Notes under the pieces: generated by a model
Database searches by the model: none
Seen by the model: only the letters and a program-made list of their open reading frames with translations
What the model was told of the DNA's origin: nothing
Shown: in pieces, positions 8,327 to 15,322 of the stretch
Numbering within the stretch: the stretch's first letter is position 1
Layout of the letters: each line of letters begins with the position of its first letter
DNA from: JAHEAO01 sp041633555
GTDB lineage: Bacteria > Pseudomonadota > Alphaproteobacteria > Rhodobacterales > Rhodobacteraceae
Direction: 5' to 3'
DNA: 64,000 nucleotides
NCBI GenBank assembly: GCA_041633555.1
Contig: JBFKFZ010000009.1
Location: forward strand, 1 to 64,000
Made by a program: the position numbers and the translations under genes

Positions 8327-8963
8327 AGATTGCCTTCGCCTCTTCCAGCGTGTCGTACATCGCGAACTGTCCGTCCTTGATGATCGCCGCCGACTTGCAG
8401 AACTTCTCCAGCGTCGAGGCCTGGTGCGAAACGACGATCACCGTCGACTGCTCCAGCCTTTCACGCAGAATCTCGCTGGCCTTTCGATTGAACTCGGCAT
8501 CCGTGGTGCTCGGCATGCCCTCGTCGATCAGGTAAATGTCGAATTCCAGGGCCAGCAGCAGCGAGAAGCTGAACCGGGCCCGCATCCCTGAACTGTAGGT
8601 TCCGACCGGCATGTCGTAATACTCGTCGATTCCGGTCATCCATCTTGTGAACGCCTCCATGTAATCGGGGTCGATGCCATAGAGACGGGCAATGAACCGG
8701 GCATTCTCCCGCGCGGTATGCTTGTTGACGACGCCGCCCATGAAGCCGAGAGGGAAAGAAACCCGGCTGGTCTTCCGGATTGTGCCTTCGTCGGGCTTTT
8801 CGAGCCCCGCCATCATATTGATGACCGTCGTCTTGCCCGTACCGTTTGGCGCAAGGATGCCAAGCGAGTTACCCGGTTCCACGCGAAAGGAAGCGCGATC
8901 AAGAATTACCTTGCGCTGCGTGCCCGTCCAAAAGGACTTACTGACGTTCTCGAATTCCAGCAT
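8310..8963 (-). CDS. Polysaccharide export ABC transporter ATP-binding protein, KpsT-like
   Basis: A 217-aa ATPase, the normal KpsT length, starting at ATG 8963 behind AAGGA rather than at an in-frame ATG 222 bases further upstream. The P-loop reads APNGTGKTT (38-46); alanine 38 replaces the first glycine of the usual GxxxxGK[ST] pattern. The signature motif is YSSGMRARFSFSL and the Walker B segment is IYLIDEG. KpsT powers export of capsular polysaccharide through the KpsM permease. No kpsM is present next to it or anywhere in the window, so the permease must be encoded elsewhere or be replaced. The gene overlaps the KpsE-like gene and diverges from the antiporter operon. Confidence 0.9.
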   Translation of the reverse strand: MLEFENVSKSFWTGTQRKVILDRASFRVEPGNSLGILAPNGTGKTTVINMMAGLEKPDEGTIRKTSRVSFPLGFMGGVVNKHTARENARFIARLYGIDPDYMEAFTRWMTGIDEYYDMPVGTYSSGMRARFSFSLLLALEFDIYLIDEGMPSTTDAEFNRKASEILRERLEQSTVIVVSHQASTLEKFCKSAAIIKDGQFAMYDTLEEAKAIYDYQT

Positions 8964-9282
8964 GCTTCCGTCCTTGCGTCGCCTGTCAGTCCTTACCGGA
9001 CTTTGGTTAATGACCCGCACTAAACAAGCAATCGGGCGGCATTGTGACCGCTCCATTCGTCTGAAATCACATCGTTGACAACCTGTGTCGGCACTGCAGC
9101 GGCATTTGCGCATAATGCCGCTTATGTCGCTCTGGCCTTCGTTTCTCTGAAACTCAGCGCCGCGCGAGATTGATGTCAGGACCAATCGGCAATGCAGCTG
9201 CCGGTGCGAGCAGTGGCAAGCCGGGTCTTATCTAGTTGTGTACATGGAATTTGTTTCTTACTACCATTGGTAGGTACAGATC
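8964..9282. promoter_or_regulatory. Divergent intergenic region between kpsT-like and antiporter operons
   Basis: Some 319 bases separate two outward-facing operons and should hold both promoters. No protein-coding sequence is convincing. A short perfect inverted repeat, CTACC-ATT-GGTAG (9261-9273), lies just before the antiporter start and could be an operator. A TTAACC-like half site lies near 9006-9012. No canonical -35/-10 pair stands out. Confidence 0.35.
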
Positions 9283-9825
9283 GTGGGAAAGGCTGGTGAC
9301 AAGTCGGGCCGCCCGCGGAAGACGCGATCTAGGGGGGAGATTGTGCGAACCGCCGGAACGGCAATACTGTTCATCAGCCTTTGGCTGCTGCTTTCGGGGG
9401 TCTACAAGCCGCTGGTTATCGGCCTTGGCGTTGTCTCGGTCCTGATCGTGATGGTCGTGCTCATTAGGATGGATGCGGCTGACAAGGATCGAGTCCGGCT
9501 GGGCCTGAAGCCGATCGCGTCGATAGGCTACTTCTTCTGGCTTCTAGTCGAGATTGCCAAGGCGAACTGGGCCGTCACCAAAATCATCCTTTCACCCAAG
9601 ATGCCTTTGCGGCAGCATTTTTTCGCCGTCCCCTATACTCAGAAGACTGATCTGGCGCAGGTGATATTTGCCAACTCCATCACCCTGACGCCTGGAACGG
9701 TCACCATCGAATGCGAGCCCGGCACCTTCCTGGTTCACGCGGTGGCCTATAGCGACGAGGATATGGGCGCCCTTGCCGAGATGGATCGCCGCGTAAGCCT
9801 CACAGAAAAGGCGGAGACCACCTGA
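9283..9825 (+). CDS. mnhE: Na+/H+ antiporter subunit E (MrpE/MnhE/MbhA-like)
   Basis: A 180-aa membrane protein of the MrpE family. Two hydrophobic helices (about 23-40 and 43-60) are followed by a soluble domain with ANSITLTPGTVTIE, the conserved TPGT stretch of this family. It is a structural subunit of the multi-subunit Mrp cation/proton antiporter. The chosen start is GTG 9283. A second in-frame GTG at 9343 follows a G-rich stretch (9332-9339) closely and would give 160 aa, closer to the family's usual length, so the start is uncertain. It is the first gene of the nine-gene operon and overlaps the next gene by one base. Confidence 0.88.
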   Translation: MGKAGDKSGRPRKTRSRGEIVRTAGTAILFISLWLLLSGVYKPLVIGLGVVSVLIVMVVLIRMDAADKDRVRLGLKPIASIGYFFWLLVEIAKANWAVTKIILSPKMPLRQHFFAVPYTQKTDLAQVIFANSITLTPGTVTIECEPGTFLVHAVAYSDEDMGALAEMDRRVSLTEKAETT

Positions 9826-10118
9826 TGTTTGCTCTGGCGACGATAGCGATCCTGATCGCGATGGTTCTGGTGCTGGCGCGCCTCTATGATGGTCCGACCG
9901 TCTATGACCGTGTCCTGGCGGTCAACTCCTTCGGAACGCACACGGTCTTGCTGATCGGCGCAATGGGCTTTCTGAACGGACGGCCGGATTTTCTTGATAT
10001 TGCCTTGCTTTACGCGCTGATAAACTTCGTCAGCACGATCGCGATTCTCAAGTTCTTCCGCTATCGCAAGATCGGCGACCTTGGGCAGCCAGTCCAGAAC
10101 AGCGAGGCCAGCCAATGA
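9825..10118 (+). CDS. mnhF: Na+/H+ antiporter subunit F (MrpF/MnhF/MbhB-like)
   Basis: A 97-aa protein with three predicted membrane helices (about 2-20, 33-52, 58-78) and the family segment LYDGPTVYDRVLAVNSFGT. MrpF is a small membrane subunit of the Mrp antiporter and in some organisms is linked to bile-salt or sodium efflux. The start shares a base with the stop of the preceding gene (TGATG junction), and the stop overlaps mnhG, so all three small subunits are translationally coupled. Confidence 0.92.
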   Translation: MFALATIAILIAMVLVLARLYDGPTVYDRVLAVNSFGTHTVLLIGAMGFLNGRPDFLDIALLYALINFVSTIAILKFFRYRKIGDLGQPVQNSEASQ

Positions 10119-10492
10119 TCGTCTGGGAGTTGTTCGTGCTGGTGTTGAGTTGGGCGTTGATCATTTCGGGCTCGATCTTCACGATCATCGGCGCGTTCGG
10201 GATTCTCAGGTTTCCCGACTTCTGGTCACGGCTTCACGCGGCTTCGATCACCGATTCGGCCGGTGTCATCCTGTTGCTGGCCGGCATGTGTCTGTATTCG
10301 GGCCTGACACTGGTGACCGTCAAACTGATCATCATCGGCATTTTCCTGTTCATCACCGGTCCCACATCTATTCATGCGGTGGCCAATGCCGCGCTGATTT
10401 CCGGACTCAGACCGACCGAAGCGCCGGGCCTCGTTGGCGTCGAACCGCAGGATCCGGCCGAAACCAAGACCGAACAAGCGAAGAATTCGTAG
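10115..10492 (+). CDS. mnhG: Na+/H+ antiporter subunit G (MrpG/MnhG/MbhC-like)
   Basis: A 125-aa protein with three membrane helices and the typical MrpG stretch GAFGILRFPDFWSRLHAAS and ATSITDSAGV-like segment near 35-55. The C-terminal 30 residues are hydrophilic and Glu-rich. It belongs to the E-F-G trio of the Mrp/Mbh antiporter. The ATG (10115) overlaps the mnhF stop in an ATGA junction. The next subunit begins within about 15 bases of its stop. Confidence 0.92.
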   Translation: MIVWELFVLVLSWALIISGSIFTIIGAFGILRFPDFWSRLHAASITDSAGVILLLAGMCLYSGLTLVTVKLIIIGIFLFITGPTSIHAVANAALISGLRPTEAPGLVGVEPQDPAETKTEQAKNS

Positions 10493-10506
10493 GGACAGGT
10501 GGCGCC

Positions 10507-11070
10507 ATCGAGACTTTCATAACCATAGCCTTGTTTACCATGCTGGTTGTAACAGCAATTGCGGTTGTCCGGATCAGAAGCCTGTTCGGCGTCGCAATGT
10601 TCTCGGGAATGTTCAGCCTGCTCTCTGCGCTTCTGTTCGTGGCGTTGGATGCAGTCGATGTGGCCTTTACCGAGGCCGCGGTCGGGGCAGGCATCTCAAC
10701 AGTTCTGGTTCTGGGCACACTGGCGCTAACATCGCGGCATGTGAGACCCTCGAAGAGGTCGCCGGCCATCCCGCTTTTCGTCGTCTTCGTCACGGGCGCT
10801 GCGTTGATCTACGGCACGCTCGACATGCCGAATTTCGGTTCGCCCGACGCTCCGGCGCAAACCCATGTCTACCCCGACTACATCGCGCGCAGCCAGCACG
10901 AGATTGGCGTGCCGAATATCGTGACGGCGATTCTGGCAAGCTACCGGGGCTATGACACGTTGGGTGAAACCGCCGTGGTCTTTACTGCGGGCATTGGCGT
11001 CCTCTTGCTGATTAGCGGAATGCGGCGGCGTCGCGATGATGACGACGAAGACGAAAGCAGGACGTCCTGA
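10507..11070 (+). CDS. MrpA C-terminal/MbhD-MbhE-like antiporter subunit (DUF4040 type)
   Basis: About 187 aa when read from 10507. The hydrophobic N-terminal helix is followed by RSLFGVAMFSGMFSLLSALLF and DAVDVAFTEAAVGAG, the hallmark of the MbhD/DUF4040 module that forms the C-terminal part of MrpA, and then by an MbhE-like part ending in two helices. The start is a problem. The first membrane helix is complete only if translation begins at ATC 10507, which sits at a good distance from AGGGACAGG (10491-10499). The first standard codons in frame are TTG 10531 and ATG 10540, and both cut into the helix. The boundary is therefore uncertain. It ends in a TGATG overlap with the next gene. Confidence 0.8.
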   Translation: METFITIALFTMLVVTAIAVVRIRSLFGVAMFSGMFSLLSALLFVALDAVDVAFTEAAVGAGISTVLVLGTLALTSRHVRPSKRSPAIPLFVVFVTGAALIYGTLDMPNFGSPDAPAQTHVYPDYIARSQHEIGVPNIVTAILASYRGYDTLGETAVVFTAGIGVLLLISGMRRRRDDDDEDESRTS

Positions 11071-11510
11071 TGCGCCATCATCTTATCTTGCGGGTCATAA
11101 CCAAGCTGCTGGTCGGCACGATCATCCTGTTCGCCCTCTACGTGCAGTTTCACGGCGACTATTCGCCGGGGGGCGGTTTCCAGGCCGGTGTCATCATGGC
11201 CGCCGCCTTCATCATCTACGGAATTGTCTTCGGATTGAACAAGGTGCAACAGGTCTTTCCGGCCTGGGTCGTGCACAAACTTCTGGCGCTTGGTGTGCTG
11301 ATCTATGCCGGAACCGGCGTCATCAGTCTTTTCGGTGGATATGCGTTCCTCGACTATTCGGTGCTGACCCCGGAGCACCCTGAACATGGTCAGCACTGGG
11401 GTATTCTTGCCGTCGAACTTGGCGTTGGAGTAACCGTGACCGGTGTCATGGTGGCGGTCTATTATGCCTTCGCCGGTCGCCCGCCGCGCCTTGGAGACGA
11501 AGAGTGGTGA
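11070..11510 (+). CDS. mnhB: Na+/H+ antiporter subunit B (MrpB/MnhB/MbhF-like)
   Basis: A 146-aa protein with four membrane helices. The segment QFHGDYSPGGGFQAGVIMAAA (about 26-46) is the signature of MrpB, in which the GGGFQAG loop is strongly conserved. It forms part of the membrane arm of the antiporter. It overlaps both neighbours by one base (TGATG junctions). In Bacillus-type Mrp operons MrpB follows a full-length MrpA; here it follows a short MbhD/E-like protein, as in the archaeal Mbh order. Confidence 0.93.
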   Translation: MRHHLILRVITKLLVGTIILFALYVQFHGDYSPGGGFQAGVIMAAAFIIYGIVFGLNKVQQVFPAWVVHKLLALGVLIYAGTGVISLFGGYAFLDYSVLTPEHPEHGQHWGILAVELGVGVTVTGVMVAVYYAFAGRPPRLGDEEW

Positions 11511-11947
11511 TGGACAGTTCAACGACCTGGGAATTCATCGTCGGTCACGTCATTTACTGGCTGTTCATCGTGCTGATGATGACGGGTCTCTACATCGTCG
11601 TCGCGAAGGGCAACCTCGTGAAGAAGATCGTCGGGCTGAACATCTTTCAGACTTCGGTCTTCATGCTCTACATCTCGACCGGAAAGATCACCGGCGGCAC
11701 GGCCCCGATCTTTCCGACCGACATGAAGGTCGACCCGGAAGTGGTTTATTCCAATCCCTTGCCGCATGTCCTGATCCTGACTGCGATTGTCGTTGGTGTG
11801 GCGACCACCGCGCTGGGTCTTGCCCTAATCGTGCGGATTCGCGAGGAATTCAAGACGATCGAGGAAGAAGAAATCGTCGTAATTGAACAGGCCATAGCCC
11901 GGGAAGAGAACGAGAAATACCATAGAGCGACGGGCGAGATTGTCTGA
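11510..11947 (+). CDS. mnhC: Na+/H+ antiporter subunit C (MrpC/MnhC/MbhG-like, NuoK family)
   Basis: A 145-aa NuoK-like protein with three membrane helices. The stretch NLVKKIVGLNIFQTSVFMLYIS and the DPLPHVLILTAIVVG-like segment (here NPLPHVLILTAIVVG) are typical of MrpC. The start is taken at ATG 11510, which overlaps the mnhB stop in a TGATG junction like the others in this operon; two GTG codons at 11504 and 11507 are in frame but less likely. It would take part in the proton or cation path beside the NuoN/M-like subunits. The C-terminal 35 residues are charged and cytoplasmic. Confidence 0.92.
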   Translation: MDSSTTWEFIVGHVIYWLFIVLMMTGLYIVVAKGNLVKKIVGLNIFQTSVFMLYISTGKITGGTAPIFPTDMKVDPEVVYSNPLPHVLILTAIVVGVATTALGLALIVRIREEFKTIEEEEIVVIEQAIAREENEKYHRATGEIV

Positions 11948-13479
11948 TGGCAACTGAAACGACCCAGCACGTCGTCCTGACGATGGCGGACCACCTGCCG
12001 GTGCTTCAGGTCCTGGTACCGTTCATCGTGGCCCCGGCGATCGTGCTGATCGGCAGCCGCAAGCTGGCATGGCCGCTGGCCTTCGCCGCCAGCGCCGCGG
12101 CCTTCATCGTATCCGTGCTGCTGCTTGCCGACGTCATCGACGGAAGCCTGCTGTCCTATCACATAGGTGGCTGGGCGCCGCCGCTCGGCATCGAATACCG
12201 GATCGACACGGCGAATGCCTTCGTTCTGCTTCTCGTGACCGGGATCAGCACAATAGTCCTTCCTTATGCCCGCGAGAGCGTGGCGCGCGAGGTGCCTAAG
12301 CGGCACCATACACTTTTTTACGCATGTTACCTTCTTTGCCTGACGGGCCTTCTGGGTGTCGCTGCTACCGGAGACGCGTTCAACGTGTTCGTGTTTCTCG
12401 AGATCTCCTCGCTCTCAACCTATGTGCTGATCGCCCAAGGGTCCTATGCGGACCGCCGCGCCCTGACAGCAGCCTACGATTACCTGATCATGGGCACGAT
12501 CGGCGCCACCTTCTTCGTGATCGGTCTTGGCCTGCTCTACATGGCGACTGGCACGCTCAACATGGCTGACATCGCAGAGCGTATTGCCGATCAGGGTAGC
12601 AATCGCACCATTCGCGCGGCCTTTGCCTTTATCGTCGTCGGGATGGGCCTGAAAGTTGCGGTCTACCCGATGCACACGTGGCTACCGAACGCCTATACCT
12701 ACGCACCCTCCGCGATCACGGCATTCCTCGCGGGAACCGCGACGAAGGTGGCGATCTACGTGATGCTTCGCTTCATGTTCTCGGTCTTCCAGCCGTCGTT
12801 CATGTTCGAACTGAACACATTGGAGCTGATCATCCTGCCCTTTGCAGTGATCGCGATGTTTGCGGCCTCCTTCATTGCAGTCTTTCAATCCGATCTCAAA
12901 CGTATGCTGGCCTATTCCAGTGTCGCGCAGATTGGCTACATCCTGCTGGGCATCGCGTTGCTGACCGAGACCGGCGTTACTGCCGCAGTCGCCCATATCT
13001 TCAACCACGGCATCACGAAAGCGGCGCTTTTCATGGGTGTCGGGGCGCTGGTGCTGCGGACCGGAGGCACGTTCTATGACCGCATCTACGGATATGGCCG
13101 GGCTATGCCTTGGACAAGCGCGGCTTTAGTAATCGGCGGTCTCAGCTTGATCGGTGTGCCGGGAACGGCGGGCTTCATTAGCAAATGGGTACTGGTGCAG
13201 GCAGCCCTGGAAAAGGGCTGGTGGCCGCTAGCTGTATTGATCGTGCTCTCGTCCTTGCTGGCGGTCATCTATGTCTGGCGGATGGTGGAGGCACTCTATC
13301 TCTCGCCGGCGAAGGGTGAAGTCGTAACGAAGGAGGTATCGTTGTGGATGCTGGGTCCGCTCTGGATCATGTCACTGGCCTGCATCTATTTCGGACTGGC
13401 CACCGATGTAACGTTGACGGCAGCACAATCGGCGGCCCGCGGGCTGCTGGCTGGTTCTGTCGGGCTTGAACTGCACTAA
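11947..13479 (+). CDS. mnhD: Antiporter subunit D, first copy (MrpD/NuoM-N-like)
   Basis: A 510-aa polytopic protein of the proton-conducting NuoL/M/N superfamily with about 14 helices. Key ion-path residues are in place: a helix-5 glutamate in FLEISSLSTY (E152), lysines in GMGLKVAVYPMH (K236) and TATKVAIY (K267), and a His/Lys pair in FNHGITKAALFMG. It likely translocates protons or Na+. The ATG shares a base with the stop of mnhC. It is the first of three homologous large subunits in this operon. Bacillus-type Mrp systems have only MrpA and MrpD. Confidence 0.93.
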   Translation: MATETTQHVVLTMADHLPVLQVLVPFIVAPAIVLIGSRKLAWPLAFAASAAAFIVSVLLLADVIDGSLLSYHIGGWAPPLGIEYRIDTANAFVLLLVTGISTIVLPYARESVAREVPKRHHTLFYACYLLCLTGLLGVAATGDAFNVFVFLEISSLSTYVLIAQGSYADRRALTAAYDYLIMGTIGATFFVIGLGLLYMATGTLNMADIAERIADQGSNRTIRAAFAFIVVGMGLKVAVYPMHTWLPNAYTYAPSAITAFLAGTATKVAIYVMLRFMFSVFQPSFMFELNTLELIILPFAVIAMFAASFIAVFQSDLKRMLAYSSVAQIGYILLGIALLTETGVTAAVAHIFNHGITKAALFMGVGALVLRTGGTFYDRIYGYGRAMPWTSAALVIGGLSLIGVPGTAGFISKWVLVQAALEKGWWPLAVLIVLSSLLAVIYVWRMVEALYLSPAKGEVVTKEVSLWMLGPLWIMSLACIYFGLATDVTLTAAQSAARGLLAGSVGLELH

Positions 13480-13490
13480 GGGGATCAGAG

Positions 13491-14957
13491 GTGGACACCA
13501 ATACCGCGATACTCCTAAGCATGCTGATCCCGGCGGCCGCGATGGTTACCAATCTGGTGTTTCGCGACAGTCCGAACCTGCGTGACGGCCTCACCTTCGG
13601 CGCTTCCGTCGCCACGTTCCTGACCGTTCTGAAGATCCTTGCCGATGTTGGCAGCGGCACGACCGAGCCGTTGGTGCTGTTCGAGGTGATTCCGGGCTTG
13701 GATCTGGCCTTCAACGTCGAGCCTTTGGGCCTGCTCTTTGCCATTGTCGCGTCGGGCCTCTGGATGGTCACCCATATCTACGGCATCGGCTATATGCGCG
13801 GTAACAACGAAAGCCATCACCCGAGGTTCTTCGCGTCCTTCTCGCTGGCCATCTCGGCGACGATGGGGATCGCCTTTGCCGCGAACATGTTCACGCTCTT
13901 CATTTTCTACGAAGTGCTGACGCTGTCCACTTACCCGCTCGTCGCGCACAAGCAAACGGCGGAATCGATCAGGGGCGCGCGGACCTATCTCGGCGTTCTG
14001 CTCGGGACTTCGATCGGCCTGCAGCTCGTCGCGATCATCTGGACCTACCTGATCGCCGGAACTCTGGATTTCGAGAAGGGCGGCATTCTGGCGGGTCACA
14101 TTTCCGGCCCGATGGTGGCCGTCCTCTTGGCTCTCTATGCTTTTGGCATCGGCAAGGCAGCCCTGATGCCGTTCCACCGATGGCTGCCAGCGGCCATGGT
14201 CGCGCCAACTCCTGTCAGCGCGCTTCTGCATGCCGTGGCCGTCGTGAAGGCCGGTGTCTTTACCATGTTGAAGGTCGGGGTCTACATCTTCGGCATCGAC
14301 TTTCTCGCCGAAACCGGCGCATCGGAATGGTTGATGTGGCTGGCGGCCTTCACAATCATCGCATCGTCGATAGTGGCGCTGACCAAGGACAACCTCAAGG
14401 CCCGGCTGGCCTATTCGACGGTCAGCCAATTGTCCTACATCACGCTTGGCATGGCGCTGGCCACCTCACTCGGGGCGTTGGGAGGCGGCATGCATATCGC
14501 GATGCATGCGATGGGTAAGATCACGCTCTTCATGTGCGCGGGCTCGATCTACGTGGCGACCCACAAGACCAATATCAGCCAGATGACGGGCCTCGGGCGC
14601 GCTATGCCGTTAACCTATATCGCCTTCCTGATCGGGGCGCTGTCGATCATCGGCCTGCCGCCGCTGGGAGGATCCTGGAGCAAGTGGTTGCTGATCGTTG
14701 GGGCGGCCGATACCGGTCAGTGGATCATGATTGGCGTGCTGATGCTCAGTTCGCTTCTGAATGTGGCCTACCTTCTGTCGATCGTCGGCAAGGGGTTCTT
14801 TTTGACCGACCGCGAGGCGCCGCCCTACACCAGCATCGCCGAGGCGCCCTTGTTCTGCTGGTTGCCGCCCGCGATCACGGCAGTCGGCTGTGTTGTCCTG
14901 TTTTTCATGGCGGGAGACTTGCAGAGCTTCCTGACGCCAATGGTCGCAGCAGATTAG
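13491..14957 (+). CDS. Antiporter subunit D, second copy (MrpD/NuoM-L-like)
   Basis: A 488-aa homologue of the preceding subunit, starting at GTG 13491 after AGGGGATCAGAG-like sequence. The ion-path residues are E141 in FYEVLTLSTYP, K222 in GIGKAALMPFHRWLP and K253 in VVKAGVFTMLK, with a MHIAMHAMGKITLF segment for the C-terminal half channel. It is probably the second proton- or cation-translocating module. The match to NuoL-type motifs such as ALMPFHRWLP and TPVSALLHA is stronger than in copy one, so it may take the place of the missing N-terminal part of MrpA. That assignment is inference. Confidence 0.92.
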   Translation: MDTNTAILLSMLIPAAAMVTNLVFRDSPNLRDGLTFGASVATFLTVLKILADVGSGTTEPLVLFEVIPGLDLAFNVEPLGLLFAIVASGLWMVTHIYGIGYMRGNNESHHPRFFASFSLAISATMGIAFAANMFTLFIFYEVLTLSTYPLVAHKQTAESIRGARTYLGVLLGTSIGLQLVAIIWTYLIAGTLDFEKGGILAGHISGPMVAVLLALYAFGIGKAALMPFHRWLPAAMVAPTPVSALLHAVAVVKAGVFTMLKVGVYIFGIDFLAETGASEWLMWLAAFTIIASSIVALTKDNLKARLAYSTVSQLSYITLGMALATSLGALGGGMHIAMHAMGKITLFMCAGSIYVATHKTNISQMTGLGRAMPLTYIAFLIGALSIIGLPPLGGSWSKWLLIVGAADTGQWIMIGVLMLSSLLNVAYLLSIVGKGFFLTDREAPPYTSIAEAPLFCWLPPAITAVGCVVLFFMAGDLQSFLTPMVAAD

Positions 14958-14968
14958 AGGATTTCGCT

Positions 14969-15322
14969 ATGGCGAAGGTCAAACCATCGAACGACGATCC
15001 CACCCGTTACCCGGCGCTGGGCCGCTCTTTGCTTTTTCTGGAGAAGAAGGAGAACGTCGATCGGGTCGTTTATGGCCTCTACATCCTTTGTGCGGGCCTG
15101 TTCGTGGCCGACTTTATCTACTACAAGCACGTTTATCTCGGGATTGAGGAATTTCCCGGCTTCTACGCGCTCTATGGCTTCGTCATGTGTGCGATGCTGG
15201 TGATCTGCGCGAAGGCCATGCGTTTGGTCCTGAAACGGCCCGAAAGCTATTACGCCCCAGACGACGTCGAATCCGAGGATTATCCGGAAGAACAGCTGGA
15301 GAGGGTCGACAACGATGGCTGA
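14969..15322 (+). CDS. Small membrane protein of the antiporter operon, unknown family
   Basis: A 117-aa protein starting at ATG 14969 behind GAGG. Residues 1-33 are hydrophilic. Two membrane helices follow (about 37-56 and 66-90) and then a charged acidic tail. No family was recognised beyond its place in such operons. Its start lies 11 bases after the second large subunit, and its end overlaps the start of the third by 8 bases, so it is coupled to both and is likely a structural or assembly subunit. The clearly cytoplasmic, charged ends would suit a role in joining large subunits; this is inference. Confidence 0.8.
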   Translation: MAKVKPSNDDPTRYPALGRSLLFLEKKENVDRVVYGLYILCAGLFVADFIYYKHVYLGIEEFPGFYALYGFVMCAMLVICAKAMRLVLKRPESYYAPDDVESEDYPEEQLERVDNDG

